Below, one piece after another: positions 1 to 9,283 of a DNA stretch of 64,000 nt; the stretch's first letter is position 1; each line of letters opens with the position of its first letter. The notes below the pieces were generated by a model. It made no database searches. It saw only the letters and a program-made list of their open reading frames with translations, and had not been told where the DNA came from. The position numbers and the translations under genes were made by a program. The DNA comes from Pseudobacter ginsenosidimutans (GTDB lineage Bacteria; Bacteroidota; Bacteroidia; Chitinophagales; Chitinophagaceae), in assembly GCF_007970185.1 (NCBI RefSeq), contig NZ_CP042431.1, positions 6,493,342 through 6,557,341 on the forward strand, written 5' to 3'.

Positions 1-844
1 GAATGATCTTCACAGCCACTTCAAAGCCCTGCTTGGCCCCTTCTATGAACGCATCGTACACATGTACTTTCTTCCAAACCCCGCCGAGGATCATGATGAT
101 AAAGAACAGCATGATCAATCCGTTGCTGATGATTTTCGAAAATGCAGTAGCCGATTCATTGCTGAGGTAATACCGCAGATAGAATCCCAGTCCTCCTAAA
201 ATTACCGCACCGATTGCACCCACAATGATGATGGTAGTCCATTGCTTGCGGTTGAACTTTTGCCAGATGGCTGTAACGCAGATGGCCACCATGGTAGCCG
301 TGAACGTACAGATGATGGCGGGAATGAATATCTCTGTGGGATTATTCGATTTGAGGATGGCGCGCTGCGCGATGATAGCTACCGGAATAATGGTAAGTCC
401 TGAAGCATGCAACACCATGAACATGATCTGCGAATTGCTGGCCGTATCCTTTTGCGGATTCACTTCCTGCAGGCTTTCCATCGATTTCAAACCAAATGGA
501 GTGGCTGCATTATCAAGCCCCAGCAAATTAGCGGAGAAATTCATCATCATATGTCCCATCGCCGGGTGATTCTTCGGCAGTTCAGGGAACAATTTATTGA
601 AGAAAGGTCCTACAATGCGGCTCAGGAAACGGATAGCGCCTGCCTTCTCCCCTACATTCATGAATCCCAGGAAGAGCGCCATGATACCGATCAGTCCGAT
701 GGAGATCTGAACACCGGTATTGGCAGACTCGAAAACGCCGTCCATCAGGTTCTTGAAAACTTCCGTGTCGCCCATGAATAACCGGATCAAAGCCACGATA
801 AAAGCAATCAGGAAGAATGCGATCCAGAGAAAGTTTAATACCAT
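1..844 (-). CDS. Spore-maturation-type (SpmA/SpmB) nucleoside-recognition membrane protein, partial
   Basis: The C-terminus lies beyond the left edge, so about 281 residues are visible. The start at 844 gives a hydrophobic N-terminus (MVLNFLWIAFFLIAF) and is followed by further membrane segments. The stretch MGHMMMNFSANLLGLDNAAT is typical of the nucleoside-recognition (Gate) domain of SpmA. Bacteroidota commonly carry a single protein of about 410 residues in which SpmA-like and SpmB-like halves are fused, and the visible part would be the SpmA half plus the beginning of the second. The family is named for Bacillus sporulation but occurs in non-sporulating bacteria, where its substrate is not known. 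The next gene, ychF, is divergent. Family assignment is good; function is open. Confidence 0.8.
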   Translation of the reverse strand, partial: MVLNFLWIAFFLIAFIVALIRLFMGDTEVFKNLMDGVFESANTGVQISIGLIGIMALFLGFMNVGEKAGAIRFLSRIVGPFFNKLFPELPKNHPAMGHMMMNFSANLLGLDNAATPFGLKSMESLQEVNPQKDTASNSQIMFMVLHASGLTIIPVAIIAQRAILKSNNPTEIFIPAIICTFTATMVAICVTAIWQKFNRKQWTTIIIVGAIGAVILGGLGFYLRYYLSNESATAFSKIISNGLIMLFFIIMILGGVWKKVHVYDAFIEGAKQGFEVAVKII

Positions 845-1001
845 TTGCCGGTGGTTTGTTGTTTACGGTTTGATTAAAGGAGCTGCCGGAACGGCCCTGA
901 GTGCGGGTGACGGCTTATTCCGGAATTATTGCCTAAGATAGTAGAAACACCCGGATTACAGGCATTTAGACCCGGGAAAATGTAAAATCGATGCATTAGC
1001 T

Positions 1002-1009
1002 TATCTTTG
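1002..1009 (+). promoter_or_regulatory. Bacteroidota -7 box (TATCTTTG) for ychF
   Basis: Exact match to TAnnTTTG, ending 28 bp before the ychF ATG. No clear -33 TTG is seen at the usual distance, so this is a one-element call. Confidence 0.6.
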
Positions 1010-1037
1010 CGCGGCCAAAAACAGCAAATCAATTATC

Positions 1038-2135
1038 ATGGGCTTAAAAGCAGGTATCGTAGGATTGCCGAATGTAGGAAAATCAACTTTGTTCAACGCG
1101 GTGAGCACCAGCGCCAAAGCGCAGGCCAGCAATTACCGTTTCTGTACCATCGACCCCAACGTAGGACTGGTGGATGTACCCGATCATCGTCTCGCCAAAC
1201 TGGCTGAACTGGTGATCCCGGACAGGATCGTTCCTACTCAGATCGAAATTGTAGACATTGCCGGACTGGTGCGTGGCGCCAGCAAAGGTGAAGGTCTTGG
1301 TAACAAATTCCTCGGCAATATCCGCGAAGTGGATGCCATCATCCATGTGATCCGTTGCTTCGAAGATGAGAATGTGCTGCGCGAAGAAGGCGCTATCAAT
1401 CCGGTGAGCGACAAAGAGATCATCGATACAGAACTCCAGTTGAAAGACCTCGAGAGCGTGGAGAAAAAGATCAGCCGCACAGAAAAAATGGCGCGCACCG
1501 ATCCAAAAATGAAAGCCGAACTGGATGTGCTCCTGCGCTGCAAGGCACACCTGGAACAAGGCAAAAGCATCCGCGGACTGGATCTCGCCAAAGAAGAACG
1601 CGCAGCCATTGCCGATCTCTTCCTGCTCACAGAGAAACCTGTTCTCTATGTTGCCAACGTAGACGAAGCCAGTATGCATACCGGCAATAAATATTCAGAG
1701 GCCCTCAAAGCTTCTGTGGCCAATGAAAATGCACAGGTGATAGTGATGAACAATTCCATCGAAGCACAGATCGCGGAAATGGAAGATCCCGGCGACCGCG
1801 CCCTGTTCATGGAAGAATATAAAATGACCGAACCAGCCCTCAACAGGCTCATCCGTTCCACTTATAAATTACTCAATCTCTATACCTACTTTACGGCAGG
1901 TGTGCAGGAAGTAAGGGCCTGGACAATTCATGAAGGCTGGAAAGCGCCGCAGGCAGCCAGTGTGATCCATACCGATTTTGAAAAAGGCTTTATCAAGGCC
2001 GAAGTGATCGGGTATGACGATTATATCCAGTACGGTTCCGAATCAGCTGCCCGCGATGCCGGCAAGCTGAGGATCGAAGGAAAAGAATACATCGTGAAAG
2101 ATGGAGATGTGATGCATTTCCGCTTCAACGTATAA
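1038..2135 (+). CDS. ychF: Redox-regulated ATPase YchF (Obg-family P-loop protein)
   Basis: At 365 residues this is the normal YchF length. The P-loop GLPNVGKST lies at residues 8-16, switch II is DIAGLVRGAS, and the base-specificity motif is NVDE (residues 207-210) rather than NKxD. That change is the known reason YchF prefers ATP over GTP. The C-terminus is a TGS domain (about 280-365) ending in DGDVMHFRFNV. YchF is cytosolic, binds ribosomes and is linked to stress and redox responses in other bacteria. The gene stands alone, with a -7 box 28 bp upstream of the ATG and a strong terminator just after the stop. Identification is secure. Confidence 0.97.
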   Translation: MGLKAGIVGLPNVGKSTLFNAVSTSAKAQASNYRFCTIDPNVGLVDVPDHRLAKLAELVIPDRIVPTQIEIVDIAGLVRGASKGEGLGNKFLGNIREVDAIIHVIRCFEDENVLREEGAINPVSDKEIIDTELQLKDLESVEKKISRTEKMARTDPKMKAELDVLLRCKAHLEQGKSIRGLDLAKEERAAIADLFLLTEKPVLYVANVDEASMHTGNKYSEALKASVANENAQVIVMNNSIEAQIAEMEDPGDRALFMEEYKMTEPALNRLIRSTYKLLNLYTYFTAGVQEVRAWTIHEGWKAPQAASVIHTDFEKGFIKAEVIGYDDYIQYGSESAARDAGKLRIEGKEYIVKDGDVMHFRFNV

Positions 2136-2160
2136 AAATAATTCCAACTATGTTCGCATA

Positions 2161-2190
2161 CCCCGGCCCGTTGGCCGGGGTTTTGTTTTA
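2161..2190 (+). terminator. Rho-independent terminator of ychF
   Basis: Perfect 8-bp GC stem (CCCCGGCC/GGCCGGGG) with a 4-nt loop followed by a T-rich tract, 25 bp after the ychF stop. Confidence 0.85.
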
Positions 2191-2223
2191 TCATCAAAAC
2201 AAACTTTTCTATACCAGCGAACT

Positions 2224-2239
2224 TTCGCAATTTTGCGAA
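2224..2239. promoter_or_regulatory. 16-bp palindrome upstream of the lipoprotein gene, possible operator
   Basis: TTCGCAA-TT-TTGCGAA is a perfect inverted repeat with no T tract after it, so it is not a terminator. It overlaps CAATTTTG (2228-2235), which differs from the TAnnTTTG -7 box by one base. A regulator site over the promoter of the lipoprotein gene at 2307 is a plausible reading but is inferred. Confidence 0.4.
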
Positions 2240-2306
2240 CTATGAACTGGCCCCGGTATCCTGCAAATTCAGGTACCGCCATCATTTTATTAATTCCTAA
2301 ACTACC

Positions 2307-3698
2307 ATGAAAAGTAAACTGTTAATCCCGGCCCTGCTAGCCTATACTTTGATACAGGGTATCGCCTGTAACAAATCCGATTCCGTTTCCAATCCGGATC
2401 CGGTAACACCTCCTCCTTCTCCCTGGGAGAAAGTAGTGACCAGCGTTTCCGGAAGGATCTTCGATGAAGTTGGATTGCCGGTGAACGGCGCTGTTGTGAC
2501 CGCGGGTACCAGTACTGCCACTACCGATATCAATGGTTCATTCAGCTTCAAGGATGCTTCTCTCTATAAATCGGGCGGATTCATCAGTGTGGAGAAAAGC
2601 GGTTACCTCGCCGGTAAAAGAACTTTCCAGGTAGAATCCAAAGACCAGCATTATGTGAGCATCCGTCTGATCAAAAAACAAGCGACACAAACTTTCAATG
2701 CAGGTTCAGGCGGAACCATAACAGCAGCCGATGGAACAACACTCAAATTCGAGCCTGGTTCCATTCTCAATGCCAGCAACAATTCCAACTATACCGGAAC
2801 CGTAACTATCCTTTTTCAGATCATCGATCCCACCAATCCTGATTTTGCTGAAAACCAGCCCGGTTCAGTTTTAGCAAGGAGCAGGGCCGGTAACCTGTAT
2901 GGCACCATGGCTCGCAACCTGATGTATGTGGAGCTTACTGGCAGCAACGGTGAGAAATTGAAATTGAACGAAGCAATGCCTGCTACTTTCACCTTACCCA
3001 TTGCACCTGCAGAATTCGATGCAGCTCCTGCTACCCTGACCATCAGCAGTCTCAATGACTCCACTGGTGTTTGGCAGGAAGAAAGCATTGTGCTGAAACA
3101 ACTGAATGGCTACCTCGGAAAAGTGAATCATTTTTCCTACTGGAATTTCCATACCAATTTCAATTATGCAGAAGTAACAGCCATTATCAAAACTCCCGGC
3201 AATATTTCTGTTCCGCATGCATTTGTTTCACTCGGCTATACTTTCGAGAACAGATCTGCAGCCTCCTACGGTTATTCAGATACTGCCGGTGTAGTAAAAC
3301 TGATCATGCCCAGGAATGCTATCGGCGAATTAGAAGTAAAGAGCCGCTGTGGCGATCTGTTACATGAAGCCAATCTTGGAAAGATTGGTGTCAGCAAAAC
3401 GCTTGACACTATCCGCATAGCCTATGCACCCGGCACCATTACCTTTACAGGCACTGCCGTGAATTGCAGCGCTAATCCTGTTGCTAACGGACAGGTATAC
3501 ATTACGGTAGACAATCAGACTTACACTGCAGCAGTGACCAATGGTAATTACAGTCTGCAGATCATCCGCTGCAGCGGAACCAGCACCAGCGCCAACATTA
3601 AAGTAGTGGATCTTTCCAATTCACAGTTCCGCGAAGTCAGCAAGACCGTTACAACCGGGAATGTTACGGTTGATCCCATTGAAGTTTGCGTTCCATAA
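2307..3698 (+). CDS. Lipoprotein with carboxypeptidase-regulatory-like (beta-sandwich) domain
   Basis: 463 residues. The N-terminus is a lipoprotein signal (MKSKLLIPALLAYTLIQGIAC), with the acylated Cys at residue 21 and a Ser/Asp/Pro-rich tether behind it. Residues 45-113 (SGRIFDEVGLPVNGAVV, then TDINGSFSF) match the CarboxypepD_reg fold common in Bacteroidota envelope proteins. A related segment near the C-terminus (about 380-460) begins TFTGTAVNCSANPVANGQV. The middle is beta-rich and I do not recognise it. The protein is probably anchored in the outer membrane; whether it faces outward cannot be told. It ends at a bidirectional terminator shared with the convergent TonB receptor gene. No enzymatic motif is visible. 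Confidence 0.85.
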   Translation: MKSKLLIPALLAYTLIQGIACNKSDSVSNPDPVTPPPSPWEKVVTSVSGRIFDEVGLPVNGAVVTAGTSTATTDINGSFSFKDASLYKSGGFISVEKSGYLAGKRTFQVESKDQHYVSIRLIKKQATQTFNAGSGGTITAADGTTLKFEPGSILNASNNSNYTGTVTILFQIIDPTNPDFAENQPGSVLARSRAGNLYGTMARNLMYVELTGSNGEKLKLNEAMPATFTLPIAPAEFDAAPATLTISSLNDSTGVWQEESIVLKQLNGYLGKVNHFSYWNFHTNFNYAEVTAIIKTPGNISVPHAFVSLGYTFENRSAASYGYSDTAGVVKLIMPRNAIGELEVKSRCGDLLHEANLGKIGVSKTLDTIRIAYAPGTITFTGTAVNCSANPVANGQVYITVDNQTYTAAVTNGNYSLQIIRCSGTSTSANIKVVDLSNSQFREVSKTVTTGNVTVDPIEVCVP

Positions 3699-3723
3699 AA
3701 AGAAAGCTCAATAACGTATATAG

Positions 3724-3756
3724 AAAAAGCCTCAGCATTACACTGAGGCTTTTTTT
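3724..3756. terminator. Bidirectional terminator between convergent genes
   Basis: AGCCTCAG/CTGAGGCT stem with a 7-nt loop, A-rich on the left and T-rich on the right, placed between the stops of the lipoprotein gene (3698) and the TonB receptor gene (3783). It can end transcripts from both sides. Confidence 0.85.
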
Positions 3757-3782
3757 ATTGGTTAAGGTACTCAGAAACTCAT

Positions 3783-6659
3783 TTAGAAAACATTATACCC
3801 GAAGCTCAGGTAGTATACACCGCCGATCTCGGGATTGCCTAATGCACTTACGTAATATTTGTTCAAAAGGTTGGATGCGCCGAGTTTGATCATGCTGCGG
3901 ATAGCAGGGAATTTATAACTAACCTGAGCATCCAGGGTGCTGAAAGCAGGGATCTGACTGGAAGCGAATGTTCCTTCCCAGTCAACCTTGCTCTGCCAGC
4001 GGAACAGTACATTGAAGCCCCAGTTGCCATTGTTGATACCATCGTTGCTGAAGCCGATATTATAGCGCACTTTGGGTGTATTGAAAAAAGTGACAAAGTT
4101 GGCAGGCACATCGTTGAGCTGATCGCCGGACACATTCGCCTTCAGGCTATATCTTTTTGGCAACAGGTAATCGAGTCCGAAGCCCCAGCCGATTGCTTTC
4201 ACTTTCTGGAAAGAATTCTCGGGATAAGAGAAGTTCTCCGTGGTCAGCGGGTTGGCAATACCGTTAGGGATCATAGCGCGGCCCACAGCGCGGCGGCCGA
4301 TGAAATCCTTGTACTCACAGTAATACACATACGCATCGATCAGCAGTTTCTTCACCGGCAGCCCACGATAACCGAATTCATATGAATTGGCAGTTTCAGG
4401 CTTGAGTGGCGCAAAAGGCGCTTTTTCCAGTGGCGGAGGTGTTTGACCAGCTGCCAGTGCAGCGCGGTAAGCGCCGATGCTTTCTGCTGTATACACCGGA
4501 TTGGTATCGAAGTGGAAATATTCCTGGAAAGAAGGCAAGCCACCGATCAGTCTGGCGCCTGGTGTCTTCAGGTTGATATACTGGTCTTGCGTGGAAGGAA
4601 AACGATAAGCATTCTGATAAGACAAACGGAGGTTATTGTCTTTAGCTACCTGGATCAGGGCGGTAACCCTGGGAGTGAAGCGGCCATCGAAGTTCTTGCT
4701 CTTGTCGTAACGGCCGCTTGCAGTAAGTTTCAGCACATCGTTGAACATTTTCTTCGCTACCTGGATATAACCACCGTATTCATCAATTTTAATGGTGCCG
4801 GCTGTATCCACAAAGATGGTACCGTTGGAGTTGAGATGATAGGAACGATAATTGGCACCTACCATCAGTTCAAATACTTTGATATGCTCAGAGAAATTGT
4901 ACTGTCCTTCCACATGATAGAGGGATGATTTATCTGCGAAGCGTGCGCCACCGGAATTGATATCGGTGGTGATGGCTTTATCGAAATATTCCTTGAAGGC
5001 ATCGCTGCCGGGCAATGCCCTGTCCTGATCTGCTCTCGCGCGTGCAGTCACATGCGCCAGTGCATCTGGTGCGCCCTGCGCTCTGGCTGCGGCATAAGTG
5101 GCAGAATATGCTGCAAACCATTCGCCGTTGCTGAGCCATGCATTGTTCACGGCCAGTGCAGCAGTAGTGGCAGTATAGGAATCACCTGAATTTTCCTGGG
5201 TGGTATAACCTCTCACGAAGAAATTCCGTCCTCTTACTTCGGCTTTGTACTGGCCGAGTTTGAAATTCTTCAGTGCATAGCGGTCGGCTCCTGTGTATAC
5301 GGTAGTACCGGTTCCCCAGTATGCCACCAGTGAAGCTTCGATATCGTTGGTGATCTTGTAATACAATCCGCCATTCAATCTTACGCTGTATGAATTGTAA
5401 TCAACGATATCGCTTTCGTCATAACCGGTCCGGCTTACAAGTTGATTACCGTACAAACCATTCACGAGGCCCACGCCCATCATCTTGAAAGCATCGCGTG
5501 GACTGCCCTGCAAAGGGTATTGAGCAAAGTAGCCCACGATCTCCGGTGCAGTGGGCGCCCTGCCAAGTAAGCCAACCAGCTCCGTTACTGCTGTATTGAA
5601 ATATGGATTGGAAGCAGGATTCAGGATGGCGAGTTGTGAAACGCCGGCCATGCTGGCGCTGGCTTCATCGCCATATACATTGATGCCATCATAATTATGA
5701 TCGGAAGCTCGTGTGCCTTCTTTTACGGAGCTCAACACGTTATTGCGGTTGAGATTCCTTCTGTCCTGCGCCTGCCAGTCCTTGGCCTGGATGAACTGTC
5801 CGCCGATCTTGAAAGCGAATTTTTCAGACACTTTCTTTCCCCAGCGGAAGGCCCAGTCGTAATAAGGAGCAGCGCTGCGCTGTTTGCGATCCGTATGCAT
5901 GATACCCTGTTTCACCTGGAAGCTGAGGCCCTGGTATTTGAATGGGTTCTTGCTGGTCATGAGCAGCGTGCCATTCATTCCACCGGGTCCGTAAAGTGCG
6001 GAGGATGCGCCTTGCAGCAATTCAACATTATCTACATCCAGTTCAGTTGGTCCGAGGATGATGCCCACGGCGAAGTTGAGGGCAGGCGCCTGGTTGTCCA
6101 TTCCATCCACCAGTTGATTGAAGCGGAGGTTACCGCTACCATTGAAACCACGGGTGCTGATGGTATTGAAAGTGATGGACGATGTGGTCATGTCCACACC
6201 TTTGAGGTTGGCGATGCCCTGGTAGAAGTTGGGAGCAGCGGAAGTGCGCACATTGGCGGCGCTCATCCTTTCGATGGAAACAGGGGATTCGAGGATCCGT
6301 TCAGCCACGCGGCTGGCGGATACCACCACTTCCGCACCGAGCGAAGAAGCTGGTTCGAAACTCACCTGCAGCGGTGTGCTGGTACTGGTCACAATCACTT
6401 CCTGCGGTTCATAACCGATGGAAGAGAACACCAGGGTAAAAGGAGGCGCCTGGCTGCTGGTGATCCTGAAGTTCCCGCGTTCATCTGTGAAGGTCCCGAT
6501 ACTGGTTCCTTTGATGAGCACAGAAACGGCAGGAACAATGTCTTTACTCAGACTGTTTTTTACGGTTCCGTTTACTGTATAGGTTTGTTGGGCTGCAGCG
6601 GCAATAGAGATGGTCGTTAGAAGGGAAAGTGCCGCCAGAAAAAATAGCAATCTTCTCAT
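3783..6659 (-). CDS. TonB-dependent outer-membrane receptor with carboxypeptidase-like N-terminal domain
   Basis: 958 residues from the start chosen at 6659, where a classic signal peptide begins (MRRLLFFLAALSLL, cleavage near AAAAQQ). An in-frame ATG 18 codons upstream would put a non-signal extension in front. The CarboxypepD_reg-like domain covers about residues 26-105, followed by a plug domain (ESPVSIERMSAANV, then TISTRGFNGSGNLRF, GASSALYGPGGMNG) and a long beta-barrel ending in aromatic FGYNVF, the usual signal for barrel insertion. It imports some ligand across the outer membrane using TonB energy. No SusD-like partner, sigma factor or FecR is adjacent, so the ligand cannot be guessed. 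Confidence 0.92.
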   Translation of the reverse strand: MRRLLFFLAALSLLTTISIAAAAQQTYTVNGTVKNSLSKDIVPAVSVLIKGTSIGTFTDERGNFRITSSQAPPFTLVFSSIGYEPQEVIVTSTSTPLQVSFEPASSLGAEVVVSASRVAERILESPVSIERMSAANVRTSAAPNFYQGIANLKGVDMTTSSITFNTISTRGFNGSGNLRFNQLVDGMDNQAPALNFAVGIILGPTELDVDNVELLQGASSALYGPGGMNGTLLMTSKNPFKYQGLSFQVKQGIMHTDRKQRSAAPYYDWAFRWGKKVSEKFAFKIGGQFIQAKDWQAQDRRNLNRNNVLSSVKEGTRASDHNYDGINVYGDEASASMAGVSQLAILNPASNPYFNTAVTELVGLLGRAPTAPEIVGYFAQYPLQGSPRDAFKMMGVGLVNGLYGNQLVSRTGYDESDIVDYNSYSVRLNGGLYYKITNDIEASLVAYWGTGTTVYTGADRYALKNFKLGQYKAEVRGRNFFVRGYTTQENSGDSYTATTAALAVNNAWLSNGEWFAAYSATYAAARAQGAPDALAHVTARARADQDRALPGSDAFKEYFDKAITTDINSGGARFADKSSLYHVEGQYNFSEHIKVFELMVGANYRSYHLNSNGTIFVDTAGTIKIDEYGGYIQVAKKMFNDVLKLTASGRYDKSKNFDGRFTPRVTALIQVAKDNNLRLSYQNAYRFPSTQDQYINLKTPGARLIGGLPSFQEYFHFDTNPVYTAESIGAYRAALAAGQTPPPLEKAPFAPLKPETANSYEFGYRGLPVKKLLIDAYVYYCEYKDFIGRRAVGRAMIPNGIANPLTTENFSYPENSFQKVKAIGWGFGLDYLLPKRYSLKANVSGDQLNDVPANFVTFFNTPKVRYNIGFSNDGINNGNWGFNVLFRWQSKVDWEGTFASSQIPAFSTLDAQVSYKFPAIRSMIKLGASNLLNKYYVSALGNPEIGGVYYLSFGYNVF

Positions 6660-6753
6660 AATGGCAGATTTTGTGAGCGTATAGTACCTGAAAATAACAA
6701 TAGTATTTGTCAATCGAAAATTTTATTTATGGTATCAATGTTAATATCGTCAG

Positions 6754-6761
6754 TATATTCG
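6754..6761 (+). promoter_or_regulatory. Near-consensus -7 box (TATATTCG) 4 bp before purC
   Basis: One mismatch to TAnnTTTG. Only 4 bp separate it from the ATG, so a transcript from it would be leaderless or nearly so. Confidence 0.4.
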
Positions 6762-6765
6762 CGCC

Positions 6766-7692
6766 ATGAAAGCGTATGAATTCAAAGGTCAGACAAACTT
6801 TTACAAAGGTAAGGTCCGTGACGTATACACTATCGGCGATCAACTACTCGTGATGGTTGCATCAGACAGGATCTCTGCGTTTGATGTTATTCTTCCCAGG
6901 CCGATCCCTTATAAAGGACAGGTATTGAACCAGATCGCTGCGTGGATGTTGAATGCCACCAAAGATATATGTCCAAACTGGTTACTGGAAGTTCCTGCAC
7001 CAAATGTTTCCATCGGTAAGAAATGTGTGCCATTCAAGATCGAGATGGTAGTGAGAGGTAACCTGACAGGACATGCATGGAGGACCTACAGTAGCGGCCA
7101 GCGCTCACTTTGCGGCGTTGAGATGCCTGACGGGCTGAAGGAGAACGACTACTTCCCTACCCCCATCATCACTCCATCCACCAAGGCTGAAGCAGGTCAT
7201 GATGAAGATATTTCCAAAGAAGAGATCATTGCGCAGGGTATTGCTACAGAGAAAGAGTGGGAAATACTTTCCGGTTATGCCTTGCAGTTATTCGCAAGAG
7301 GAAAGGAAATTGCCGCAGAACGTGGATTGATCCTCGTGGATACCAAATATGAATTCGGAAAGATCGGCGATACCATCTATCTGATGGATGAGATCCATAC
7401 GCCTGATTCTTCGCGCTATTTCTATGCAACAGGCTTTGAGGCCCGCCAGCAGACCGGCGAACGCCAGAAGCAGCTCAGCAAGGAATTTGTAAGGGAATGG
7501 CTGATCGCCAATAACTTCATGGGCAAGGAAGGACAGGAAGTGCCTAACATGTCCGACGAATGGATCAACACTATTTCCAAACGTTATATCGAATTATATG
7601 AGCAGGTGATCGGAGAAAAATTCATTCCCGGTAATCTCAGCGAGTCCGCCACTTTCGAAAAAACAGAAGAAGCGCTCAAAAAATACGAGTAA
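6766..7692 (+). CDS. purC: Phosphoribosylaminoimidazole-succinocarboxamide synthase (SAICAR synthetase)
   Basis: 308 residues, matching the longer PurC form found in Bacteroidota and yeast. Motifs seen are GKVRDVY near residue 17, MVASDRISAFDVILP, VVRGNLTGHAWRTY and LVDTKYEFGK, all typical of the ATP-grasp-like SAICAR synthetase fold. The enzyme joins CAIR with aspartate using ATP in step 8 of purine synthesis, in the cytosol. The gene stands alone, divergent from the TonB receptor gene, with a candidate -7 box only 4 bp from the ATG and a large terminator-like hairpin about 90 bp after the stop. Identification is secure. Confidence 0.97.
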   Translation: MKAYEFKGQTNFYKGKVRDVYTIGDQLLVMVASDRISAFDVILPRPIPYKGQVLNQIAAWMLNATKDICPNWLLEVPAPNVSIGKKCVPFKIEMVVRGNLTGHAWRTYSSGQRSLCGVEMPDGLKENDYFPTPIITPSTKAEAGHDEDISKEEIIAQGIATEKEWEILSGYALQLFARGKEIAAERGLILVDTKYEFGKIGDTIYLMDEIHTPDSSRYFYATGFEARQQTGERQKQLSKEFVREWLIANNFMGKEGQEVPNMSDEWINTISKRYIELYEQVIGEKFIPGNLSESATFEKTEEALKKYE

Positions 7693-7736
7693 GTACAAAA
7701 TGAAACAGTTTCGTTTGTAACTATTCTCTCACTCCT

Positions 7737-7754
7737 GCGCCTCTATTGAGGCGC
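7737..7754. repeat. Short perfect hairpin downstream of purC
   Basis: GCGCCTC-TATT-GAGGCGC, 7-bp stem, 44 bp after the purC stop and 28 bp before a larger hairpin. There is no T tract directly after it. It may protect the 3' end of the purC transcript. Confidence 0.5.
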
Positions 7755-7782
7755 CCCTCGACAAACGAAAACAAAATAACCG

Positions 7783-7838
7783 CGGGCATGGCTACCCGAA
7801 ATGAAAATTTCGATCAGCCATGCCCGATTCTTTTATTG
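7783..7838 (+). terminator. Large hairpin terminator downstream of purC
   Basis: Outer stem CGGGCATGGCT/AGCCATGCCCG (11 bp, perfect) encloses an inner stem CGAAAT/ATTTCG, and ATTCTTTTATT follows. Length and T tract suggest a terminator. Confidence 0.7.
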
Positions 7839-8174
7839 TTGAAAGTATTTACCCAGGATTACTATTTCCCCGCTTCAAATCTGGCATCAAGGAAGACATT
7901 TGATTTGCAGGACTGTGTTCGGAGTTTCTAAATATCGGCCACAAAACATATGAAGATTGTCTGCATGTTGCACCCGCGGGTTCTCCTTAGCGAAGGGGTA
8001 ATGAAGGGCCGGTCTTCGAAACGTAAGCGCAGTAGCTCAATCATGTTCAACCGCCCCATCCCTCCAACAAAAAGCCCCAAAAAAGATCCTCCTGCGCCGG
8101 TTCGTTTCTTCAACCGTCCTTCATTATCCCGGAGCGCAATCCCCGGAGCGGCATTTTTTATGTATTTTACGGTT
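7839..8174. other. Gene-free stretch before the lactonase gene
   Basis: About 340 bp in which neither strand holds a convincing gene. An open frame runs into the lactonase gene from 7950, but the residues before the signal peptide look random and basic. TATTTTAC at 8163-8170 lies 4 bp before the ATG and resembles a poor -7 box (6 of 8). Confidence 0.5.
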
Positions 8175-9281
8175 ATGAAACACCTACTCACAACAGCACT
8201 GATCATGTCAACCACCATACAGGGATTTTCCCAGGCCAAACAATACCTTCTTATCGGAACCTATACTTCCGGCAAGAGCGAAGGCATCTACGTGTATAGT
8301 TTCGACAATGGCAAATGCGAGCCCGTGAGTAAACTGGCCACCAACAATCCTTCCTACCTGGCCGTATCTCCCGACAATAAATTTGTATATGCCGTGCATG
8401 AAGAAGGGAAAGACAAACCCAATGTGAGCTCCTATGCTTTCAATAATCAATCAGGTACATTACAGTTGCTGAATCAGCAGAACACCCAGGGTGACCATCC
8501 CTGTTATGTTTCGATAGATAAGTCAGGCAAGTGGGTGGCCGCAGGAAACTACTCCGGCGGCAATTTCTCCCTGTTCCCGGTGAAAGAAGATGGTGGGCTG
8601 CGTCCTGCATCACAAACCATTCAGCACGAAGGGAAAGGTATCGATCCCAAAAGGCAGACAAAACCCTATGTGCACTCAACTGTATTCTCCCCGGACAATA
8701 AACATCTTTTTGTACAGGACCTTGGGCTCGACAAAATCTTCAACTATAATTTCGATTCCAAAACCGGAGAATTGCACCCGGCAGCCGATCCCTTCACCAC
8801 TACCAATCCCGGCGGAGGCCCCAGGCATCTCGACTTCCATCCAACCCAACCCTGGGCCTATCTGATGGAAGAAATGAGTGGAAATGTAGTGGCCTTGAAA
8901 TACCATCACGGTATTCTGGATACTTTCCAGACCATTTCGGCTATTGCTAAAGGTTATACAGGAGATATCGGTAGTGCAGATATCCATGTTTCTCCCGATG
9001 GAAAATTCCTGTACGCTTCCAACCGCGGACAATCGGATGATATCGCCATCTTCAAAATAGATCAGCGCACAGGAAAGCTCACGCTGATCGATAATGCAAA
9101 ACTGAATGGCAAAGGTCCCCGCAATTTCTCCATCGATCCAACTGGTCGCTTTCTTTTGGTGGCTTACCAGCGGTCAGATAAAGTGGAAGTGTACAACAGG
9201 AATGCAAGAACAGGACTGCTCACTCCAACCGGGAATGAGTTCAGTGTAGGAAATCCTGTTTGTCTGAAATGGATCAAATAG
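8175..9281 (+). CDS. Secreted lactonase-family seven-bladed beta-propeller (6-phosphogluconolactonase-like)
   Basis: 368 residues from the start at 8175, chosen because a signal peptide begins there (MKHLLTTALIMSTTIQGFSQA). The mature protein opens with YLLIGTYTSGKSEGIYVY, the hallmark of the YbhE/Pgl lactonase family (PF10282), and has repeated blade motifs such as YLAVSPDNKFVYAV, HSTVFSPDNKHLFVQDLG and HVSPDGKFLYASNRG. Cytosolic members hydrolyse 6-phosphogluconolactone. This one is exported, so a phosphorylated sugar lactone is an unlikely substrate and another lactone in the periplasm is more probable; that is inference. It is convergent with trhO, with only 2 bp between the stops. Confidence 0.88.
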   Translation: MKHLLTTALIMSTTIQGFSQAKQYLLIGTYTSGKSEGIYVYSFDNGKCEPVSKLATNNPSYLAVSPDNKFVYAVHEEGKDKPNVSSYAFNNQSGTLQLLNQQNTQGDHPCYVSIDKSGKWVAAGNYSGGNFSLFPVKEDGGLRPASQTIQHEGKGIDPKRQTKPYVHSTVFSPDNKHLFVQDLGLDKIFNYNFDSKTGELHPAADPFTTTNPGGGPRHLDFHPTQPWAYLMEEMSGNVVALKYHHGILDTFQTISAIAKGYTGDIGSADIHVSPDGKFLYASNRGQSDDIAIFKIDQRTGKLTLIDNAKLNGKGPRNFSIDPTGRFLLVAYQRSDKVEVYNRNARTGLLTPTGNEFSVGNPVCLKWIK

Positions 9282-9283
9282 AT

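Noticed and set aside
8028-8110. tRNA-like phrases (AGTAGCTCAATC and GGTTCGTTTC)
   Set aside because: They do not pair into a cloverleaf, the acceptor stem is absent and the spacing is wrong.
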